In this document: one piece after another, positions 6,374 through 9,729 of the stretch
How positions within the stretch are numbered: the first letter of the stretch is position 1
Layout of the letters: each line of letters opens with the position of its first letter
Assembly (NCBI GenBank): GCA_035255485.1
Contig: DATEZO010000313.1
Coordinates: forward strand, 1-9,729
Direction: 5' to 3'
Length of the DNA: 9,729 nt
DNA from: DATEZO01 sp035255485
GTDB lineage: Bacteria; Pseudomonadota; Gammaproteobacteria; Burkholderiales; Burkholderiaceae_D
The notes under the pieces: model-generated
Told to the model about the DNA's origin: nothing
The model's input: the letters and a program-made list of their open reading frames with translations, nothing else
The model's database searches: none
Translations under genes and position numbers: made by a program

Positions 6374-8290
6374 ATGAGTCGGTCAGCCAAGGTGGCAATG
6401 ATGATCGGCGCAGACATCATTGCACTTCCCCTTTGCTTTTTTCTCGCATTGCTACTTAGGCTTGGCAGTTTCGAATCTGCCATGCAATACGGAGTCGACT
6501 CGCATATATTGATTACGCTGATCACGATTCCCATCTTTGCCATTACGGGACTCTATCGCGCCGTTATTCGTTTCATTGACCAACGTCTGCTTGCCATGAC
6601 CGGCCTCGGGCTGGCAATTGCCGCGCTGTGCGGATATCTGGTGTCGCTATTCTTCAATTACGCAGGTTTGCCGCATAGCACACTGGTCATTTACTGGTTT
6701 GTCGCATTCTCATATGTGCTGACATCGAGATTGATGGTTCGCGCATTTCTGCGGAAGGATATCGCCAAACAGCAACAACTCAAGAATTCAGTCGGGATTT
6801 ACGGTGCAGGGGAAATGGGTGCGCAACTTGCCTTGTCGATGCGCACCGGTGGCGAGTATCGACCGGTCTGCTTCTTTGATGAAAAGCACAGCCTGAACCG
6901 ACAAACCATTGCGGGCCTGATGGTATACCATTCTGACCGCCTGGTTGAAATGGTCGGCAAGCTGGGCATCGAATTGATCGTGATCGCGGTTCCTACCGTA
7001 TCGCCTCAACGCTTCCTGCGCATCATGCAAATGATGCGTGAAGCGGGCATCACCATCAAGATACTGCGCGGTTTCATGGAGCTGACAGGCGACAAACTCC
7101 CACGGCAGGCCATTCGCGAAATCAAGATTGAGGACCTGCTGGGCCGTGCACCAGTCGCGCCCCGTGTCGATCTGTTTGCGAAATGCGTGACCGGAAAAAA
7201 TATCCTGGTAACCGGGGCCGGTGGATCAATAGGAAGCGAATTGTGCCGCCAGATCATTACCTTGTCACCCAGCCGCCTGCATCTGCTTGATCATTCGGAA
7301 TATTCCCTATACACCATCAAGCAGGAGATTCAGTCACGGTATCCCGGCCTGGAGATTCAGGCGCATCTCGGATCGGTCTGCAATGCACCGCTGGTAGAGC
7401 GTATTTTGCGGGAAGGCAGGATCGACACCATTTATCATGCCGCCGCCTACAAGCACGTTCCTCTAGTTGAAACCAACATGGTCGAAGGCCTGCGCAACAA
7501 CGTGATAGGGGCAATGGTAATTGCCTACGCGGCCCGAAAATCAGGCGTTAAAACCTGCTTGCTGGTTTCCACCGACAAGGCGGTTCGCCCTACCAATATC
7601 ATGGGTGCGAGCAAACGTGTTGCGGAGCTGATCTTTCAGGCCGCAGCGGCCAAACCCGGTTCTGAAACCACATTCTGCATGGTCCGCTTCGGCAATGTAT
7701 TGGGTTCATCCGGTTCTGTGGTCCCACTATTCAGAAAACAGATCGAGCATGGCGGGCCGATAACCATTACGCATCCGGATGTCATTCGCTATTTCATGCT
7801 GATAGAGGAAGCCGCGCAACTGGTGATACAGGCAGGCGCCATGGCTAAAAGCGGTGAAGTATTCGTTCTGGATATGGGCAGCCCGGTAAAGATTATCGAT
7901 CTTGCCCGAACCATGATCGCGATGTCCGGACTTTCGGAGAAAAACAGGGACAACCCCAAAGGTGATATTGAGATGAAGTTCGTGGGCCTGCACCCCGGAG
8001 AAAAACTGTACGAGGAATTGCTGGTCGACGGGCAAGCCTTCGCCACCGAACACCCACGCATCATGTATACCAGGGAGAAGGCACTGCCCCCCGATGAGCT
8101 GGACCAATGCATTTCGCATCTGATGGCAGTATGCGCCACCAACGACAGAACGATGATTGAATCCGCACTGCACAACATCGTCTTTGAATACATGCCGAAC
8201 ATCAGACCGGAACGAGACGAGGAATCGGAGTCGATTTTCCAGTTCCACCATCCACCCCCAAAGAAAAATGCGCGCGCGTTTAACGCGTAA
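6374..8290 (+). CDS. Membrane-anchored nucleotide-sugar 4,6-dehydratase (WbpM/CapD/FlaA1 type)
   Basis: The enzyme would convert UDP-GlcNAc (or a related UDP-HexNAc) to the 4-keto-6-deoxy sugar, the first step to sugars such as QuiNAc, FucNAc or bacillosamine for surface polysaccharides. The 638 residues carry four predicted membrane helices (about 8-30, 44-62, 73-94, 102-121), a first Rossmann-like domain (VGIYGAGEMG, 140-149), and a C-terminal SDR domain with the NAD motif TGAGGSIG (280-287). The active site reads STDKAVRPTNIMGASKR (399-415): Thr400, Asp401, Lys402, Met410 and Lys414, with Met in place of the usual SDR Tyr, as in this inverting or retaining dehydratase family. RFGNVLGSSGS and LHPGEKLYEELL are also typical. 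ATG 6374 is chosen because homologues begin shortly before the first helix, but ATG 6398 has the better ribosome site (AAGG at 6389-6392); TTG 6329 seems too early. The dehydrogenase follows after 161 bases. Confidence 0.95.
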   Translation: MSRSAKVAMMIGADIIALPLCFFLALLLRLGSFESAMQYGVDSHILITLITIPIFAITGLYRAVIRFIDQRLLAMTGLGLAIAALCGYLVSLFFNYAGLPHSTLVIYWFVAFSYVLTSRLMVRAFLRKDIAKQQQLKNSVGIYGAGEMGAQLALSMRTGGEYRPVCFFDEKHSLNRQTIAGLMVYHSDRLVEMVGKLGIELIVIAVPTVSPQRFLRIMQMMREAGITIKILRGFMELTGDKLPRQAIREIKIEDLLGRAPVAPRVDLFAKCVTGKNILVTGAGGSIGSELCRQIITLSPSRLHLLDHSEYSLYTIKQEIQSRYPGLEIQAHLGSVCNAPLVERILREGRIDTIYHAAAYKHVPLVETNMVEGLRNNVIGAMVIAYAARKSGVKTCLLVSTDKAVRPTNIMGASKRVAELIFQAAAAKPGSETTFCMVRFGNVLGSSGSVVPLFRKQIEHGGPITITHPDVIRYFMLIEEAAQLVIQAGAMAKSGEVFVLDMGSPVKIIDLARTMIAMSGLSEKNRDNPKGDIEMKFVGLHPGEKLYEELLVDGQAFATEHPRIMYTREKALPPDELDQCISHLMAVCATNDRTMIESALHNIVFEYMPNIRPERDEESESIFQFHHPPPKKNARAFNA

Positions 8291-8451
8291 CCATAAATCC
8301 GTACCAGCCGCTATTGGATGAATGAATCATTTTCTTGCGCAATGGAACTGCTTTTATGAGCCCGCTCTTCAAAGAAAGCTGGCGCCAATGAACCCGGAAG
8401 CAACAACAAGATTTGAGAAACAACAAGAACCTCATTGACAAAGGTGCATAC
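8291..8451. other. Short intergenic region before the dehydrogenase
   Basis: The end of the dehydratase gene carries an odd-centred palindrome CGCGTT-T-AACGCG (8275-8287) overlapping its stop, without a T-run. Two copies of AACAACAAGA lie at 8402-8411 and 8419-8428. A 38-codon frame (8322-8438) has no ribosome site and is not called as a gene. No clear promoter was seen, so read-through from the dehydratase gene is plausible. Confidence 0.4.
8440..8445 (+). promoter_or_regulatory. Ribosome binding site of the dehydrogenase
   Basis: AAAGGTG begins at about 8439-8440 with AAGG at 8441-8444, seven bases before the ATG at 8452. It decides the start of the dehydrogenase over the in-frame ATG at codon 5. 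Confidence 0.7.
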
Positions 8452-9729
8452 ATGAATCAGGCCATGCAAATAACTCTATTGGAACAGCTTGTCTCCAGAC
8501 TCGAAAACCATACAGCACTGATCGGCATCGTAGGCCTTGGCTATGTCGGCCTGCCATTGATGCTACGTTATGCAGATGTCGGCTTCAGGGTTCTCGGTAT
8601 CGATATCGATCCGGAAAAAGTCGGCAAGCTGAACCGGGGGAAGAGCTATATCGAACATATATCTTCCCAGTCAATCGAAAAGGCGCTAGCCAAGGGCTTC
8701 GAGGCAACGACGGATTTCTCGCGTGCGGACGAGCCCGATGCGTTGATTATTTGCGTACCCACGCCGCTCAATACCTACCGCGAGCCGGATTTGAGCTACG
8801 TCCTGAATACCACGCAGGCGCTGGTGCCATACATGCGTCCAGGCCAGATCATGTCGCTGGAGAGCACCACTTACCCAGGGACGACGGATGAAGAGCTGAA
8901 GCCGCGCATCGAATCCCGGGGCCTGAAAATAGGAGAGGACGTATTTCTGGTATTTTCACCAGAGCGCGAAGACCCGGGCAATGCCAATTTCGAGACCCGC
9001 ACCATTCCCAAGGTATGTGGCGGCATCACCCCTGCCTGCCTGAAAGCGGGTATTGCGTTATATAGCCAGGCCATCGACAGGGTGGTACCTGTCAGCTCCA
9101 CGCGCGCGGCCGAGCTGACCAAGCTCCTGGAGAATATCCACCGCGCAGTCAATATCGGTCTGGTCAATGAAATGAAGATCATTGCCGACAAGATGCATAT
9201 TGATATCCATGAAGTGATCCGTGCCGCAGCGACCAAGCCATTCGGCTTCACACCGTATTATCCCGGCCCGGGCCTCGGCGGGCATTGCATTCCGATCGAC
9301 CCGTTTTACCTGACATGGAAGGCGCGCGAATACGGTCTGCACACCCGCTTCATCGAGCTGGCGGGAGAAATCAACAGCGACATGCCCAAGTGGGTAGTCG
9401 GCAAGGTGGCAGACGCCTTGAACGATCATGGCCGCGCCATCAAGGGCAGCAAGGTGCTGGTACTTGGCATTGCCTACAAGAAGGATGTCGATGACATGCG
9501 CGAATCGCCTTCTGTGGTGCTGATGGAAATACTGCGTGAAAAAGGGGCGGATGTCAGTTATTCGGACCCGCATGTGCCGGTGTTTCCCAAAATGCGCGAG
9601 CATCATTTCGACCTCAGGAGCGTGCCGCTGACAGCCGAAACGATTGCCTCATATGACGTGGTATTGCTGGCGACCAGCCACAAAGCCTTCGATTACGATC
9701 TGATCCAGAAGCATGCACGATTGATCATC
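8452..9729 (+). CDS. wbpA: UDP-N-acetyl-D-glucosamine 6-dehydrogenase, WbpA type (3' end outside window)
   Basis: The enzyme would oxidise C6 of UDP-GlcNAc to the uronic acid in two NAD-dependent steps, supplying UDP-HexNAcA for a polysaccharide. The frame is open for 426 codons to the window edge. The NAD-binding motif GIVGLGYVGLP is at residues 25-35, the central helix text ELTKLLENIHRAVNIGLVNE links the domains, and the catalytic block PGPGLGGHCIPIDPFYL contains the nucleophile Cys279. The C-terminal UDP-binding domain has VLVLGIAYKKDVDDMRESPS. ATKPFGFTPYYPGPG is characteristic of the WbpA branch more than of UDP-glucose 6-dehydrogenases, but TviB/WbpO-like use of UDP-GalNAc cannot be excluded. 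Family members are usually about 430-440 residues, so only roughly ten residues should be missing. Start is supported by AAGG seven bases upstream. Cytoplasmic; works alongside the upstream dehydratase on the same sugar pool. Confidence 0.93.
   Translation, partial: MNQAMQITLLEQLVSRLENHTALIGIVGLGYVGLPLMLRYADVGFRVLGIDIDPEKVGKLNRGKSYIEHISSQSIEKALAKGFEATTDFSRADEPDALIICVPTPLNTYREPDLSYVLNTTQALVPYMRPGQIMSLESTTYPGTTDEELKPRIESRGLKIGEDVFLVFSPEREDPGNANFETRTIPKVCGGITPACLKAGIALYSQAIDRVVPVSSTRAAELTKLLENIHRAVNIGLVNEMKIIADKMHIDIHEVIRAAATKPFGFTPYYPGPGLGGHCIPIDPFYLTWKAREYGLHTRFIELAGEINSDMPKWVVGKVADALNDHGRAIKGSKVLVLGIAYKKDVDDMRESPSVVLMEILREKGADVSYSDPHVPVFPKMREHHFDLRSVPLTAETIASYDVVLLATSHKAFDYDLIQKHARLII

Noticed and set aside
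7727..8251. 174-codon open frame on the minus strand
   Set aside because: It is a shadow of the dehydratase gene, lying opposite its conserved C-terminal motifs.
8322..8438. 38-codon frame just upstream of the dehydrogenase
   Set aside because: It ends 13 bases before the next gene, which would suit a leader peptide, but it has no Shine-Dalgarno and no regulatory codon run or terminator-like structure.
9058..9606. 182-codon open frame on the minus strand
   Set aside because: It lies opposite the dehydrogenase catalytic block and C-terminal domain, which read clearly on the plus strand.

Overview
The window looks like chromosomal DNA of a Gram-negative proteobacterium, most probably a betaproteobacterium of moderate GC content. 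This placement is inference, from the style of the acyl-CoA dehydrogenase, the WbpM/CapD-like dehydratase and the WbpA-like dehydrogenase; no rRNA or other marker gene is present to confirm it. No tRNA, rRNA, CRISPR array, transposase or insertion sequence was seen.

Layout. On the minus strand, 1-440 is the N-terminal part of an acyl-CoA dehydrogenase, with a clear Shine-Dalgarno and a TATAAT -10 box. It points away from everything else and probably belongs to an unrelated fatty or aromatic acid catabolic locus. A gene-free, AT-rich stretch (441-1022) follows. From about 1023 to the end all genes lie on the plus strand and form the edge of a surface polysaccharide or exopolysaccharide locus.

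The plus-strand genes are: (a) a cysteine-rich protein of unknown function with two diverged copies of one domain (1023-1970); (b) a 552-base stretch with no convincing gene; (c) a compact set of an SGNH/GDSL hydrolase-like protein (2523-3539), a NodU/CmcH-type O-carbamoyltransferase (3601-5448) and an unrecognised 125-residue protein whose start overlaps the carbamoyltransferase stop by 14 bases (5435-5812); (d) a 561-base non-coding stretch with several small inverted repeats; (e) a membrane-anchored nucleotide-sugar 4,6-dehydratase of the WbpM/CapD/FlaA1 type (6374-8290); (f) a UDP-N-acetylglucosamine 6-dehydrogenase of the WbpA type that runs off the end (8452-9729).

How they fit together. 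The dehydratase and dehydrogenase make activated sugars (a 4-keto-6-deoxy HexNAc and a HexNAc uronic acid) used as building blocks for a polysaccharide. The hydrolase, carbamoyltransferase and small protein look like a decoration module: the carbamoyltransferase would place a carbamoyl group on a sugar hydroxyl, the SGNH protein could remove or transfer an acyl group, and the small protein is a candidate partner of the carbamoyltransferase. The glycosyltransferases, flippase, polymerase and export genes expected in such a locus are not in this window and may lie downstream. The most novel parts are the duplicated cysteine-domain protein and the small overlapping protein.
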